DNA of 64,000 nucleotides from Oxalicibacterium faecigallinarum. GTDB lineage: Bacteria; Pseudomonadota; Gammaproteobacteria; Burkholderiales; Burkholderiaceae_D. Within the stretch, counting starts at the first letter, position 1. Every line of letters begins with the position of its first letter. The position numbers and the translations under genes are program-made. Positions 51,121 to 61,902 of the stretch are shown here, piece by piece. The notes beneath the pieces were generated by a model. It saw nothing but the letters and a program-made list of their open reading frames with translations. It ran no database searches and had not been told where the DNA came from. The stretch is taken from assembly GCF_014635705.1 (NCBI RefSeq), contig NZ_BMDI01000001.1:1876008-1940007 (forward strand). Reading direction: 5' to 3'.

Positions 51121-51987
51121 CTAAGCCCCCGCGCGTTTTTCGCGCAGACGGATCAATCCTTCCTGCGTGATCGTGGCGACCAGCGTGCCATCCTGGGTAT
51201 AGACGTGTGCGATGCACAAGCCTCGTCCCCCAGAGGCATTCGGACTTTCAATTGAAAACAGCAACCAGTCATCCATGCGGAACGGACGATGAAACCAGAT
51301 CGTGTGATCGAGGCTGGCGATCTGCAGGCGCGGATCGGTGATGCGAACATCATGCGGCTGCAGCGCTGTCCACAGCAATCCGTAATCCGACGTATAGGCA
51401 AACAGGCTTTCGTGCAACAGAGGCGCATCGTCATCAATCTGCGGCGCACGCGTCCAGACTTGCTTCAAGGCCGGATTGCCATTCGCACTCTTTGCCACCG
51501 CGTCGCGATCGATCCGAAAGTCAACCGGTGCGGGGTTGAACGGACTACCCGTTTTGATGCTGCTGTCATGCCATTGCGCGAGCGTGGACGGCACGGTATG
51601 CGGATCATGACGGGGCGGCGCTGCCTTCTGATGTGACAAGCCATCTTCTGTCGTCTGGAACGAGGCCGACATCACAAACATGCGACGTCCTTCCTGCGTT
51701 GCGACCACGCGTCGGGTACTGAAGGTGCCGCCATCACGCACGCGCTCGACTTCGTATTCGATCGGCAAGCGATGATCCCCCGGCAAAATGAACAACGCAT
51801 GCAGGGAATGCGGACGACGTTCCGGCACCGTCAATCCGGCCGCATACAGCGCCTGTCCCAAGGCTTGCCCGCCAAAGACGTTCGGGCTGCCCATGAAGTG
51901 ACTTTGCCCGATAAAGCGATCGGGGGCGATCTGCTCAATCTTCAGCAGATGCAGAACTTCCTGTGTGTTGTAGAGGGCAGTCGACAT
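51121..51987 (-). CDS. tesB: acyl-CoA thioesterase II (TesB family)
   Basis: A 288-residue double-hotdog protein. Segments GSPNVFGGQALGQALYAAGL, PHSLHALFILPGD, and in the second half LLHESLFAYTSDYGLLWTAL and ASLDHTIWFHRPFRMDDWLL are characteristic of TesB; the catalytic Asp/Thr/Gln triad positions appear preserved (SLDHTIW, GRGL). It hydrolyses medium to long acyl-CoA. ATG 51987 is chosen; an upstream TTG adds four residues. Confidence 0.93.
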   Translation of the reverse strand: MSTALYNTQEVLHLLKIEQIAPDRFIGQSHFMGSPNVFGGQALGQALYAAGLTVPERRPHSLHALFILPGDHRLPIEYEVERVRDGGTFSTRRVVATQEGRRMFVMSASFQTTEDGLSHQKAAPPRHDPHTVPSTLAQWHDSSIKTGSPFNPAPVDFRIDRDAVAKSANGNPALKQVWTRAPQIDDDAPLLHESLFAYTSDYGLLWTALQPHDVRITDPRLQIASLDHTIWFHRPFRMDDWLLFSIESPNASGGRGLCIAHVYTQDGTLVATITQEGLIRLREKRAGA

Positions 51988-52013
51988 GATGGAAGGCAAA
52001 AGCGAGGTCGTGA

Positions 52014-53015
52014 TCAGGCATGCCAGACATCGGCGACGATTTCATACGAACGCACGCGTGCACCGTGATCGTAAATCATGGTGTTGATGATGATCTCGTC
52101 GGCCTGTGTGGTTTCAAGGAAGGTCTGTAAGCCGGAACGAACAATATCCTTGTCGCCAATGATGGACGCCCGCAGCATCGATTCCACCGAAATTTGCTCA
52201 TGCGGCAACCAGTGGTTTTCCATCGTGCGGATCGGTGGCGGCAATTTGCCTGGCGTGCCACGTACCAGACTCAGATGCATCTGCTGCTGTGACGTCGCCA
52301 GATATTGCGCCTGCTCTTCGCTTTCTGCGGCGAACACATTGACGCCGACCATCGCATATGGTTTGTCGAGCACGGCCGAAGGCTGGAAAGTATGGCGATA
52401 CAACTGCAAGGCAGTCAGCATGTAATCCGGCGCAAACTGACCAGCAAACGCAAACGGCAAACCCAGATGACCGGCCAATTGCGCGCTATAGCCGCTGGAG
52501 CCAAGCAGCCAGATCGGAATATTCAAGCCTTCTCCCGGCACGGCACGCACCTGTGCATGCGCCGCCGCCGGTTGCAGGAACGCACGCAATTCGTTGAGCT
52601 GGCGTGGAAACTCGCTACCGTCATCGCCAATATCACGTCGCAAGGCACGCGCGGTCGCCTGATTGGAGCCGGGTGCTCGTCCCAGACCTAGATCAATCCG
52701 TCCCGGGTAGAGCGATTCCAGCGTACCGAATTGTTCGGCAATCAGCATGGGCGGATGATTGGGCAGCATGATGCCGCCCGAACCAACGCGGATGGTCGAG
52801 GTACCGCCTGCCACATAACCGATCACGACCGAGGTTGCAGCGCTGGCAATACCGGGCATGCTGTGATGCTCGGCCAGCCAGAAGCGGTTATAGCCAAGCC
52901 GCTCGACGTTCTGTGCCAGATCAAGCGAACGATGGAAGGCATCGGCCGGCGTGCCGTCCACCAGAATCGGAGCCAGATCCAGAACCGACAACGGAATATC
53001 TTTGAGTTGTTTCAT
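52014..53015 (-). CDS. LLM-class flavin-dependent oxidoreductase
   Basis: A protein of about 333 residues similar to bacterial luciferase-like monooxygenases of the MsnO8 group: [49 protein letters not shown], and [12 protein letters not shown]. These use FMNH2 to oxidise diverse substrates, here unknown. ATG 53015 opens the conserved region; a GTG 17 codons upstream is possible. It lies 26 bp downstream of tesB on the complementary order and may share a transcript. Confidence 0.88.
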   Translation of the reverse strand: MKQLKDIPLSVLDLAPILVDGTPADAFHRSLDLAQNVERLGYNRFWLAEHHSMPGIASAATSVVIGYVAGGTSTIRVGSGGIMLPNHPPMLIAEQFGTLESLYPGRIDLGLGRAPGSNQATARALRRDIGDDGSEFPRQLNELRAFLQPAAAHAQVRAVPGEGLNIPIWLLGSSGYSAQLAGHLGLPFAFAGQFAPDYMLTALQLYRHTFQPSAVLDKPYAMVGVNVFAAESEEQAQYLATSQQQMHLSLVRGTPGKLPPPIRTMENHWLPHEQISVESMLRASIIGDKDIVRSGLQTFLETTQADEIIINTMIYDHGARVRSYEIVADVWHA

Positions 53016-53264
53016 CGCAGCGATGGCGGCCTGTGATTGACGTTGGATGGACGTTGTCACATGCACGCGGGATTAGTCATACATGTTGTCAAGCATAGCG
53101 TGAAACCCGACTTCCGGCAGGACGCCATCAGATTGCTACGACCGAGCCGCAACGCCCCCGCCTTCTTGCATCATGCGAATGCGCTGCTATGTTGGAAATA
53201 GCACGGTTGAGCACACGTATCGCTCACTACAATCGCTGCACGCACTCACACGATGGAGGTCGCC

Positions 53265-53426
53265 ATGACGCTCGTCCGCATTCTGCTTGCCCCATTTCTT
53301 TTGCTCATCATTCTCAGCGGCTGTGACAAACCGCAGGCGCCGCCTGCGCCGAAACTCGATACCGTCATGCCCGCACCGGACAGCACGCAACCGACGATGC
53401 AGTCAACCTCGCCAAACCAGCGCTAG
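53265..53426 (+). CDS. small lipoprotein, 53 aa
   Basis: ATG 53265 preceded by GGAGG. Signal peptide (TLVRILLAPFLLLIILSGC; lipobox LSGC) and a Pro/Thr/Ser-rich mature tail (DKPQAPPAPKLDTVMPAPD). A typical small envelope lipoprotein. Function unknown. It precedes the MgtC-like gene by 52 bp and may be co-transcribed. Confidence 0.65.
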   Translation: MTLVRILLAPFLLLIILSGCDKPQAPPAPKLDTVMPAPDSTQPTMQSTSPNQR

Positions 53427-53477
53427 ATCCGACACGACCAGCAGGCAACAAAGCAAAAACAACAGGAGAGCAAGACC

Positions 53478-53972
53478 ATGGAGGGATGGTGGCTGGAAGT
53501 GCTGCAAACCATACGCGCAGAGTTTTCCGATATCAGCGATGCCTCGCAAGTCACGCGCGTCTGTGTCCGCATGAGCGTTGCCGTGCTGCTCGGAGGCCTG
53601 CTTGGCTACGAACGTGAATCACGCGGCATTTCTGCCGGCTTGCGCACCCATATGCTGGTTGCCCTGGGCTCTGCATTGTTCGTGCTTGTTCCGCTGGAAG
53701 CCGGTATCCAGCCAGCCGATCTGAGCCGCGTATTGCAGGGCGTGATTGCCGGCATCGGCTTTCTCGGTGCAGGCGCCATCATCAAACTCAATCAGGCGCA
53801 GGAAATCAAGGGACTGACAACCGCAGCCAGCATCTGGATGACAGCTGCCATCGGCATCGCGGCTGGCATGGGACGGGAATCGACCGCTATTCTGAGCACG
53901 CTATTTGCGCTGTTCATCCTGGCCGTACTTCGTCAGATCGAGAGCAGACACAAGAAGGATCTGGCCGGCTAA
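53478..53972 (+). CDS. MgtC/SapB family membrane protein
   Basis: A 164-residue protein with four or five membrane helices and the family motifs [30 protein letters not shown] and [12 protein letters not shown], followed by [19 protein letters not shown]. MgtC-like proteins act at the inner membrane; in pathogens they modulate the ATP synthase, in others the role is unclear. Ribosome binding site AGGAGAG present. Confidence 0.93.
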   Translation: MEGWWLEVLQTIRAEFSDISDASQVTRVCVRMSVAVLLGGLLGYERESRGISAGLRTHMLVALGSALFVLVPLEAGIQPADLSRVLQGVIAGIGFLGAGAIIKLNQAQEIKGLTTAASIWMTAAIGIAAGMGRESTAILSTLFALFILAVLRQIESRHKKDLAG

Positions 53973-54005
53973 GTCGGCAACAGAGAGGAAAAGAGGAGGG
54001 AACGT

Positions 54006-54030
54006 GTCTTGCCGCCGCTGGCGGCAAGAC
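54006..54030. other. 11-bp perfect hairpin
   Basis: GTCTTGCCGCC-GCT-GGCGGCAAGAC after the MgtC-like gene. Very stable but with no T tract on either strand; it could stabilise the mRNA end or assist termination between convergent genes. Confidence 0.5.
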
Positions 54031-54065
54031 AATGTGCGCCGGCAAGGGCCGACGCGGCGACCTGA

Positions 54066-54254
54066 TCAGGCCGACTGACGTGCTTGCGACGCTGGCACCT
54101 TGGCCATCAGAAATGCCTGGATTTCAGGGCTTTTCGCGTAGTCTGCCGGTTCATCCTTGTAGGTTTCCACATAGGCTTTTTCAGCAACACTACGTTCCAC
54201 ACCGTTTTGCACCAGTGCTTCGATCCAGCGATTTTTCCAGTATTTCGAGCTCAT
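54066..54254 (-). CDS. hypothetical protein, 62 aa
   Basis: ATG 54254 with a purine-rich AGGAAGAAG ribosome binding site. A small soluble helical protein (MSSKYWKNRWIEALVQNGVE) with a C-terminal KSPEIQAFLMAKVPASQA. No family recognised. It is convergent with the MgtC-like gene. Confidence 0.6.
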   Translation of the reverse strand: MSSKYWKNRWIEALVQNGVERSVAEKAYVETYKDEPADYAKSPEIQAFLMAKVPASQARQSA

Positions 54255-54691
54255 TACTTCTTCTTCCTTTTCAAGATGACGAGACGTCATGTGCAACCAC
54301 CATCGCCGGAATGCGTGCTTTGATCGGCTAAGCGATTGATAACAAATTAGAAAACCTATTTTTATCCGGCGAAAATTATAACGTGCAATGAGCGGACGAG
54401 GCCAGAGTTAAGCGTATCGGCCTTTAAGACTGATGCCTGGATTAAACAGATGTGTTGCAAGAGTTATATGTTTGCGGGAAATGAAAGCGTGTTTGTCACG
54501 CAAGATCATTGCCCACTGCGCAGGCGCATCTTGAATGCCGTGCCTTTGCCGACTTCACGTATTACATTGCACGCCACCATCACACCATCATCAGTTAGAG
54601 CGGGCATTGGCTCGTTATCCGGTGTCCACCTGATCGACAGTACCGGTCTTTCATGCAACACTGGCGAAACACATTTGCTCAGGAGGACGGC
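54255..54691. other. 437-bp intergenic region
   Basis: Divergent promoter space between two small genes. Open frames in it lack ribosome binding sites. An AT-rich patch near 54340-54380 is the likely promoter of the minus-strand gene. Nothing else seen. Confidence 0.4.
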
Positions 54692-54889
54692 ATGGCCAAG
54701 AAAGAAGAAATCGATGAAGAAACCCAGGCCATTCTTGACTGGTGCATTGAAGTCGAGGGGTTTTTGGTGAAAGGTGGCGCTAGCCGCAAGGAAGCACAGG
54801 ATCACATTGAAGAACAGATCGAATGGTTTACCGATCTGTTTTACGATGGTCTGACACCGGAAGAAGCCGCAAAGGAAGCACTCGCCTGA
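54692..54889 (+). CDS. hypothetical acidic protein, 65 aa
   Basis: ATG 54692 with an AGGAGG ribosome binding site. A small acidic helical protein (MAKKEEIDEETQAILDWCIE, ending DGLTPEEAAKEALA). No family recognised with certainty. Single-gene unit. Confidence 0.65.
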   Translation: MAKKEEIDEETQAILDWCIEVEGFLVKGGASRKEAQDHIEEQIEWFTDLFYDGLTPEEAAKEALA

Positions 54890-54986
54890 CTGCGCGCTTT
54901 ACTTACATCGTTATCCATCCGGCTCTTCAAGGCAGAATGTCGATACCGCTGCCTGAACTCGTACCGTGAAGCGGTTGCATGTTCCA

Positions 54987-55268
54987 TCAAAGCGTAAAAC
55001 GATCACCCAATGTACTGAGCTTGACGCGTGCCTGTTCAACCGGATGGCACAGCACTTCATCAATAGCGACCTTGGCAATACGCAGCGTGCGGATTGCAGC
55101 TTCGTCTTCCGAACGCTCGCTACCGTCGATCGTGCCTTCTATCGGCTTACGCGCGCCCGGTATCCAGATCCGGTAGGCACCGCCCCATTCATCACGGGCC
55201 TCATCGCCATCCGCCAGTACGGCTGCAGACACAGCGACACGATAACCTTTGTATTCAATTGCAGACAT
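54987..55268 (-). CDS. hypothetical protein, 93 aa
   Basis: ATG 55268 with AAGGAGGAGAG, a very strong ribosome binding site. The protein (MSAIEYKGYRVAVSAAVLAD, DEWGGAYRIWIPG, ARVKLSTLGDRFTL) is likely a small beta-sheet protein of about 90 residues. It follows the HPP gene by 32 bp on the same strand, so the two are probably co-transcribed. Function unknown. Confidence 0.65.
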   Translation of the reverse strand: MSAIEYKGYRVAVSAAVLADGDEARDEWGGAYRIWIPGARKPIEGTIDGSERSEDEAAIRTLRIAKVAIDEVLCHPVEQARVKLSTLGDRFTL

Positions 55269-55300
55269 GTCTCTCCTCCTTCCGAGGTTGTCATCCGTCA

Positions 55301-55807
55301 TTACCAGTAAAGCGGATATTTTTTCTTGCGTATCACGTTGTTATAACCCATTGCCACCAGAATCAGGCAGATGGCCCCAATCAAAGTAGGGAATAACAGG
55401 AATCCCCAGCCCGGCATGCCAAGAAACACAATCACCGGATTGGACCCAGCGGGCGGGTGCACCGTACGCGTTGCCATCATGACGATGATGGCCGTGCCGA
55501 CGGCCAGTGCGAGCGTCCACCAGTGTGGTCCCAGCACATTGAGATAGAGCAAGCCAATCAGGCTGCTCAGAAAATGGCCGACAACGACATTACGAGGCTG
55601 CGCCAATGGGCTATCGGGCAACGAGAAAATAATGACACACGAAGCACCAAAGGAGCCCAGGATCAGGATGGCCTGTGTGATATCTGCCAGCAGTGCAATC
55701 AAGGCAATCGCAACAAAGCCGCCCAAACCGGAAAGCAGTACGTTGCTCAGCGCGGGGCGCGGCGGCAACGGCAAGCTGCTTTCGAGGAATTTCTTGTCGT
55801 TTGCCAT
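55301..55807 (-). CDS. HPP family membrane protein
   Basis: A 168-residue protein with four membrane helices and the motif ATRTVHPPAGSNPVIVFLG that names the HPP family. Family members are integral membrane proteins, one of which in cyanobacteria transports nitrite. SFGASCVIIFSLPDSPLAQP is also conserved. ATG 55807 gives the usual length; the open frame upstream is not supported. Confidence 0.85.
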   Translation of the reverse strand: MANDKKFLESSLPLPPRPALSNVLLSGLGGFVAIALIALLADITQAILILGSFGASCVIIFSLPDSPLAQPRNVVVGHFLSSLIGLLYLNVLGPHWWTLALAVGTAIIVMMATRTVHPPAGSNPVIVFLGMPGWGFLLFPTLIGAICLILVAMGYNNVIRKKKYPLYW

Positions 55808-55949
55808 TGAAGTAACACGTATCAAGGGTATGTCCCATGCGGCATCAGCATGGAAAAAACCGGCGCACGACGTGCACCGGAAAAGGTCCCGCTCACCAGA
55901 CCGGACCGGCCATTCATGAGCGGGGAGACAACGATACAACTGCGATGGA

Positions 55950-57158
55950 TTACTGCTTGACTGCCTTGAACTTGGCAGCTTCTTCCGAACCACCGGTTGC
56001 ATTACCGTCGCTGTAGGAGTGCGCACCGACACCAGCCAGTTTGCCGCCTTGAACGATCAGGTATTCATCACGGATTGGACGACCTTCGAAGTAGCATTCG
56101 AGGATCTCGCGCGTACCTGCTGCATAACGCGCTTGCGCCGTCAGACTGGTGCCCGAAATGTGCGGTGTCATGCCGTGGTGCGGCATGGTGCGCCATGGAT
56201 GATCGGCTGGTGGTGGTTGCGGGAACCATACATCGCCTGCGTAACCTGCCAGCTGGCCGCTTTGCAGCGCTTTGACGATGGCATCACGATCGCAGAGTTT
56301 GCCGCGTGCGGTGTTGATGATGTACGCGCCACGCTTGAAGTCCTTCAGCGTTTGCTCGTTGATCATGTGTTCCGTTTCCGGGTGCAGTGGACAGTTCAGC
56401 GTGACGACATCACATGCGCTGGTCAGGCTCTTCAGCGTGCTGTGATAGGTCAGGTTCAGTTCTTTTTCCACATCGGCTGGCAAGCGATGGCGATCCATGT
56501 AGTGCAGCTTGACGTCGAATGGTTTCAACAGACGCAGCACGCGCAGGCCGATACGACCAGCAGCAACGGTACCAACGCTCATGGCTTCCAGATCGTACGA
56601 ACGCGATACGCAGTCAGCGATGTTCCAGCCGCCTTTGGTGACCCAGTTGTACGAAGGGATGTAGTTACGTACTTGCGACAGAATCATCATCACAACGTGT
56701 TCTGCAACCGAGTGGCTGTTGCAGTAGGTAACTTCAGCAACGGTGATGTTGTGCTTGTTGGCTGCTTGCAGATCGGTGTGATCCGAACCGATACCGGCGG
56801 TCACGATCATTTTCAGTTTTTTGGCGCGAGCAATACGCTCAGCGGTCATGTATGCAGGCCAGAATGGTTGCGAGATGATGATCTCTGCATCGACCAGCTC
56901 TTTATCCAGCACGCTGTTATCGCCATCTTTGCTCGAGGTGACAACCAGTGTGTGTCCATTCGATTCCAGATACTTGCGCAGGCCCAGTTCACCCGATACG
57001 CTGCCCAGCAGATGGCCTGGCGTGAAGTCGATGCCTTTTGGTGTTGGCAGTGTTTGGCCATCTGGATAGATCGACGGTTGTGCGACTTCGTCGCGTGCAT
57101 AGGTTTTTGGATAGCCTGTAACTGGATCGTCGTACAGGACACAAAGGACTTTCGCCAT
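55950..57158 (-). CDS. fdh: NAD-dependent formate dehydrogenase (metal-free)
   Basis: A 402-residue enzyme close in length to Pseudomonas sp. 101 formate dehydrogenase. Signature parts: MAKVLCVLYDDPVTGYPKTY, QPFWPAYMTAERIA, TVAEVTYCNSHSVAEHVVMM, the NAD-binding GTVAAGRIGLRVLR, the catalytic Arg in INTARGKLCDRDA, and His in TPHISGTSLTAQARY with PQPPPADHPWRTM. It oxidises formate to CO2 with NAD in the cytoplasm. ATG 57158 has TTAGGAGA upstream. A LysR-type regulator lies directly upstream on the same strand. Confidence 0.95.
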   Translation of the reverse strand: MAKVLCVLYDDPVTGYPKTYARDEVAQPSIYPDGQTLPTPKGIDFTPGHLLGSVSGELGLRKYLESNGHTLVVTSSKDGDNSVLDKELVDAEIIISQPFWPAYMTAERIARAKKLKMIVTAGIGSDHTDLQAANKHNITVAEVTYCNSHSVAEHVVMMILSQVRNYIPSYNWVTKGGWNIADCVSRSYDLEAMSVGTVAAGRIGLRVLRLLKPFDVKLHYMDRHRLPADVEKELNLTYHSTLKSLTSACDVVTLNCPLHPETEHMINEQTLKDFKRGAYIINTARGKLCDRDAIVKALQSGQLAGYAGDVWFPQPPPADHPWRTMPHHGMTPHISGTSLTAQARYAAGTREILECYFEGRPIRDEYLIVQGGKLAGVGAHSYSDGNATGGSEEAAKFKAVKQ

Positions 57159-57307
57159 GGTGCTTGTTCTCCTAAGGATGAGTGCAATGATTTGCTGCAG
57201 CAATCTGAAAATGGCGAACGTGCATCCACCTTTTCTTTTTTCTTCTGCAAGCAAGCACTGGGAATCAGTGCGAGCGAGTTCATCTTAGGAATGAAGCAAT
57301 AGTCGGT

Positions 57308-58246
57308 CTAATCGTTTGTTGTGATGGGTTGATAGCTACCCGTTATGTAAGCATCAAAGCGTGCTTGCAAATCAATCTGTGCGGCAATATTTCGCGCCGC
57401 AATGACCACGGGCGAACACGGGTCATGTGCCAATGAAATAAGGCCAATGCCTCGGCTTAACTCAGGAACCAGCGGAATCGCGACCATGTCATCCCGTAAT
57501 TCATACAGACACAGCAAGCTGTGTGGCACCACGCTGAACAAACCCGCGTGACGCACGTGGGAATAGACCGCGAAAGTGGAATCCGTTTCCGTCACGACAT
57601 TCGGTTTGACTTCGGCCTGACGAAAACCCGCGTCGACAATACGGCGATTCTGCATGTGTGCCATCAACAAGCACATCGGCAATTGCGCTGCCTCTTCCCA
57701 ACTGATCTCCGTCTTGCCATCGAGCGCCGCACGATCACGAGCCAGCAACATGTAACGCTCTTGATACAGCGGTTGCACATGGAAGCCATTGAGACGTTGA
57801 TCCTCCAGATACGTCATGCCGACATCAAGCTCGAAGGCGTCAAGACGTCGCATGATTTCTTCCGTGCTTAAGGACAGCACGGCCTGGCGCAGTTCGGGAT
57901 GCGCGGTACGACATGCGCCGGTTAATAAAGAAACGATCGGCATCGTGGTCGGGATCGCACCGATACGCAATGTGCCGCTGAGCTTGGCTTGCGAGAGCGA
58001 GGCCTCCTGTTTCAAACCTTCCAGCGCCGCCAATGTCTGGCGCGCCCAATCCAGTATGCGTTCGCCTTCTGGTGTGAATCCCTGAAAACGCTGACCACGC
58101 TGCACGATCGCAACACCCAGTTCATTTTCCAGATTGCGCACTGCTGCCGACAGAGCAGGCTGCGAAACACAACACACTTCTGCCGCACGCGCGAAGTGCT
58201 TCTCCCGCGCGAGTGTGACGAGGTAATCAAGCTGACGTACAAACAT
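57308..58246 (-). CDS. LysR-type transcriptional regulator
   Basis: A 312-residue LysR protein: N-terminal helix-turn-helix (LDYLVTLAREKHFARAAEVC, VSQPALSAAVRNLENELGV), then the effector-binding domain (LRIGAIPTTMPIVSLLTGAC, LDVGMTYLEDQ). It is upstream of the NAD-dependent formate dehydrogenase on the same strand and may control it or the divergent mod genes. Effector unknown. Confidence 0.9.
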   Translation of the reverse strand: MFVRQLDYLVTLAREKHFARAAEVCCVSQPALSAAVRNLENELGVAIVQRGQRFQGFTPEGERILDWARQTLAALEGLKQEASLSQAKLSGTLRIGAIPTTMPIVSLLTGACRTAHPELRQAVLSLSTEEIMRRLDAFELDVGMTYLEDQRLNGFHVQPLYQERYMLLARDRAALDGKTEISWEEAAQLPMCLLMAHMQNRRIVDAGFRQAEVKPNVVTETDSTFAVYSHVRHAGLFSVVPHSLLCLYELRDDMVAIPLVPELSRGIGLISLAHDPCSPVVIAARNIAAQIDLQARFDAYITGSYQPITTND

Positions 58247-58525
58247 GGTTCTTCCCGTATTGAGGTGACAGAAGGGAACACGACTAACGACAACGCTGTG
58301 TTGCTATGGTATTCGCCGATTGCGTTTTTCTTTGGATTGCCCCTGATGGCAATGGTGTTTCCCGTTTTGATCCAACCGATCAAACGCACGCGGATAGAAT
58401 GGCAAACCGTTATTCCGTTCTGGATATGTCGTTTAAAGTAATATCGTGTATGATTGCGCCACCGATGGCAACTATTACGACGTGTGCAAACGGCCTTTTT
58501 AGTCAATTCACATAAAGAGACTGTC

Positions 58526-59320
58526 ATGAGTAAGGCATCGTCACCCATCAAGATGGAAGGCCTCTCCAAGCCGCGAGGTAAGCGTTGGGACCATCTCGAA
58601 CTGCTGGAACGCATCGATTCTTCGGGATCGATTTCCGCCGCAGCAACGGCCATGGGCATGAGCTACAAAGCCGCCTGGCAAGCTGTCGAGTCGGTCAACA
58701 ACATGTCGCAAGAGCCGCTGGTGATTCGTCAGCCGGGCGGAAGCAGCGGAGGCGGAACGTCGTTGACGGAGTACGGAAGGCGCGTTGTCGCGACGTATCG
58801 CCGGCTGGAAGAAGCGTGGGCAGCAGTGCCAGCCTCCGTCAGCAGCATGATGGATGACTTTGATCGTTACTACTCACTGAGCAGGAGATTTGATATGCAA
58901 ACCAGCGCACGTAACCAGTTCCTCGGCACGATCAAGCACGTCAAGAAAGGGGCAGTCAATGCGGAAGTCATTCTTGATATCGGCGGTGGCAATGAGCTCG
59001 CCGCCATTATTACCAACGACAGTGCCGACCACCTTGGTTTGGAAATCGGCAGTGAAGCTTACGCGCTGATCAAAGCGCAATGGATCATCTTGACCGTTGA
59101 CACTGATTTCAAGACCAGCGCACGCAATAGCCTGACCGGCACCATCGCGCGCTGTCAGGAGGGCGCGGTCAATGCAGAAGTCGTGATCGAACTGCCCGGT
59201 GGCAAAACGATTGCGGCCATCATCACGAATGACAGTGTCAAGACACTCGGTCTTAAAGTCGGCGGCAAGGCAACTGCCATGATCAAGGCATCGCACGTCA
59301 TCCTTGCTGTGCCTTCATAA
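58526..59320 (+). CDS. modE: molybdate-responsive regulator ModE
   Basis: A 264-residue protein with an N-terminal ModE-type winged helix (WDHLELLERIDSSGSISAAA, MGMSYKAAWQAVESVNN) and two C-terminal Mop/TOBE domains that are near duplicates (TSARNQFLGTIKHVKKGAVN / TSARNSLTGTIARCQEGAVN). It binds molybdate and controls transport and cofactor genes. It precedes modA by 32 bp and is likely co-transcribed with modABC. ATG 58526 is chosen; the frame upstream is unsupported. Confidence 0.92.
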   Translation: MSKASSPIKMEGLSKPRGKRWDHLELLERIDSSGSISAAATAMGMSYKAAWQAVESVNNMSQEPLVIRQPGGSSGGGTSLTEYGRRVVATYRRLEEAWAAVPASVSSMMDDFDRYYSLSRRFDMQTSARNQFLGTIKHVKKGAVNAEVILDIGGGNELAAIITNDSADHLGLEIGSEAYALIKAQWIILTVDTDFKTSARNSLTGTIARCQEGAVNAEVVIELPGGKTIAAIITNDSVKTLGLKVGGKATAMIKASHVILAVPS

Positions 59321-59346
59321 GGTTTTTTAACTCGCTTCTTTTTTAG

Positions 59347-60108
<762 letters not shown>

Positions 60109-60130
60109 TCAGCCAGCAAAGAGGTCCCAG

Positions 60131-60805
60131 ATGTTCACCGATGAAAGCATCGGTGCGATTGTTCTTACTTTCAAGCTCGCCAGTCTCACCACACTGATTC
60201 TGTTAGTGATCGGTACACCGATCGCGTGGTGGCTGGCGCGTACCCGATCGTGGCTCAAGGGCCCGATCGGAGCTCTCGTCGCACTGCCCATCGTTCTTCC
60301 CCCAACCGTGATCGGTTTTTATCTCCTCGTCACGCTAGGACCTAACGGCCCTATTGGTCAGTTGACGCAATCGCTTGGTCTCGGCACGCTTCCGTTCAGC
60401 TTTACCGGACTGGTGGTTGGTTCTGTTTTTTATTCAATGCCGTTTGTCGTGCAACCGATTCAGAATGCATTTGAAGCGACGGGCGATCGTCCGCTGGAAG
60501 TCGCTGCGACCTTACGCGCTTCGCCTTGGGATACTTTTTTTAATGTGACGCTGCCATTGGCCAAGCCCGGCTATCTGACAGCCTGCGTCATCGGCTTTGC
60601 ACATACCGTCGGCGAGTTTGGTGTGATTCTCATGATCGGCGGGAATATTCCGAACGAGACACGCACGATCTCGGTTCAGATTTACGATCATGTCGAAGCG
60701 CTGGAATACGCACAGGCACATTCGCTTGCGGCAACGATGGTAATTTTCTCGCTTGTCATCCTGATGACCTTGTATTGGTTGAATCCAACCGGGAGGCGCA
60801 AGTGA
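60131..60805 (+). CDS. modB: molybdate ABC transporter permease
   Basis: A 224-residue membrane protein with five membrane helices and the coupling-helix EAA motif (PLEVAATLRASPWDTFFNVT LPLAKPG region). It forms the transmembrane channel of the molybdate importer. Its 3' end overlaps the modC start by 4 bp (GTGA). Confidence 0.94.
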   Translation: MFTDESIGAIVLTFKLASLTTLILLVIGTPIAWWLARTRSWLKGPIGALVALPIVLPPTVIGFYLLVTLGPNGPIGQLTQSLGLGTLPFSFTGLVVGSVFYSMPFVVQPIQNAFEATGDRPLEVAATLRASPWDTFFNVTLPLAKPGYLTACVIGFAHTVGEFGVILMIGGNIPNETRTISVQIYDHVEALEYAQAHSLAATMVIFSLVILMTLYWLNPTGRRK

Positions 60806-61890
60806 GCGATCAGCACAACGACATTCGCGCCAGGTTCGATATCAACTACGGCGCATTCTCACTAAATGTTGATTTGACGATTCCCGGTCGTGGTGTCACC
60901 GCCTTGTTCGGCCCTTCCGGCTCCGGCAAGACGACAATCCTGCGCGCATTGACGGGCATCGAACGTTTCAAAGGGACGTATCTTTCGATCAAGGATCAGG
61001 TCTGGCAAGACGATGCGCAAGGCATCTTTTTGCCGACGTACAAACGGCCGCTTGGTTATGTGTTTCAGGAAGCAAGTCTGTTTGCACATCTGAACGTCAA
61101 ACGTAATCTTGAGTTCGGCATGCATCGCGTGCCGGAAGCGGAACGTCGCGTCTCACTCGATCAGGCTGTTGAGTTGCTGGCCATCGGCCATCTCATGGAT
61201 CGCAAGCCGGATCGTCTGTCCGGTGGTGAGCGCCAGCGTGTTGCGATTGCACGTGCGCTCGCAACCAGTCCGCGCATTCTGCTGATGGATGAACCGCTTG
61301 CCGCGCTTGATCCCCAGCGCAAGGAAGAGATCATGCCTTACCTGCAGCGCTTGCATGATGAACTCGACATTCCGGTGATCTATGTCAGTCACTCTCCCGA
61401 TGAAGTCGCGCGACTGGCTGACCATTTGATTTTGCTGGAGAACGGCAAGGTCATCGCCAGCGGTGCAACCGCCGATTTGCTGACAAGACTGGATCTGCGT
61501 GTGGCACATGGCGACGCCGCAAGTGCACTGGTCACAGCAACGGTAGTGGAGCAGGATGAGGAGTTTCATCTGACGCGTTCGGAATTTTCCGGCGGCAGTT
61601 TGTTGTTACCCCGACAGACTGCACGCATTGGTCAGCAGGTCCGCATTCGTATTCAGGCACGCGATGTCAGTCTTGCATTAACCCCGCACGAAAACTCCAG
61701 TGTGCTGAACGTCATTCCTGCAGTCGTTCAAGAACTGTCGGATGAATCAGGTGGGCAAGTCATGGTCGGATTGGATGCCAATGGCACACGCCTGTTATCC
61801 CGCATCACACGCAAGTCGGCCGCTAACATGCACTTGGTGCAAGGTTGTCGGGTGTATGCACAGATCAAAGGCGTGGCGATTCTGAAGTAA
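60802..61890 (+). CDS. modC: molybdate ABC transporter ATP-binding protein
   Basis: A 362-residue ATPase with Walker A GPSGSGKTTIL, Q-loop YVFQEASLFAHL, signature LSGGERQRVAIARAL, Walker B ILLMDEPLAALD and His switch YVSHSPDE. The C-terminal 130 residues form a Mop/TOBE domain (RIGQQVRIRIQARDVSLALT). GTG 60802 with GGGAGG upstream overlaps the modB stop. Confidence 0.95.
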   Translation: MSDQHNDIRARFDINYGAFSLNVDLTIPGRGVTALFGPSGSGKTTILRALTGIERFKGTYLSIKDQVWQDDAQGIFLPTYKRPLGYVFQEASLFAHLNVKRNLEFGMHRVPEAERRVSLDQAVELLAIGHLMDRKPDRLSGGERQRVAIARALATSPRILLMDEPLAALDPQRKEEIMPYLQRLHDELDIPVIYVSHSPDEVARLADHLILLENGKVIASGATADLLTRLDLRVAHGDAASALVTATVVEQDEEFHLTRSEFSGGSLLLPRQTARIGQQVRIRIQARDVSLALTPHENSSVLNVIPAVVQELSDESGGQVMVGLDANGTRLLSRITRKSAANMHLVQGCRVYAQIKGVAILK

Positions 61891-61902
61891 CGGCAAGTGA
61901 CG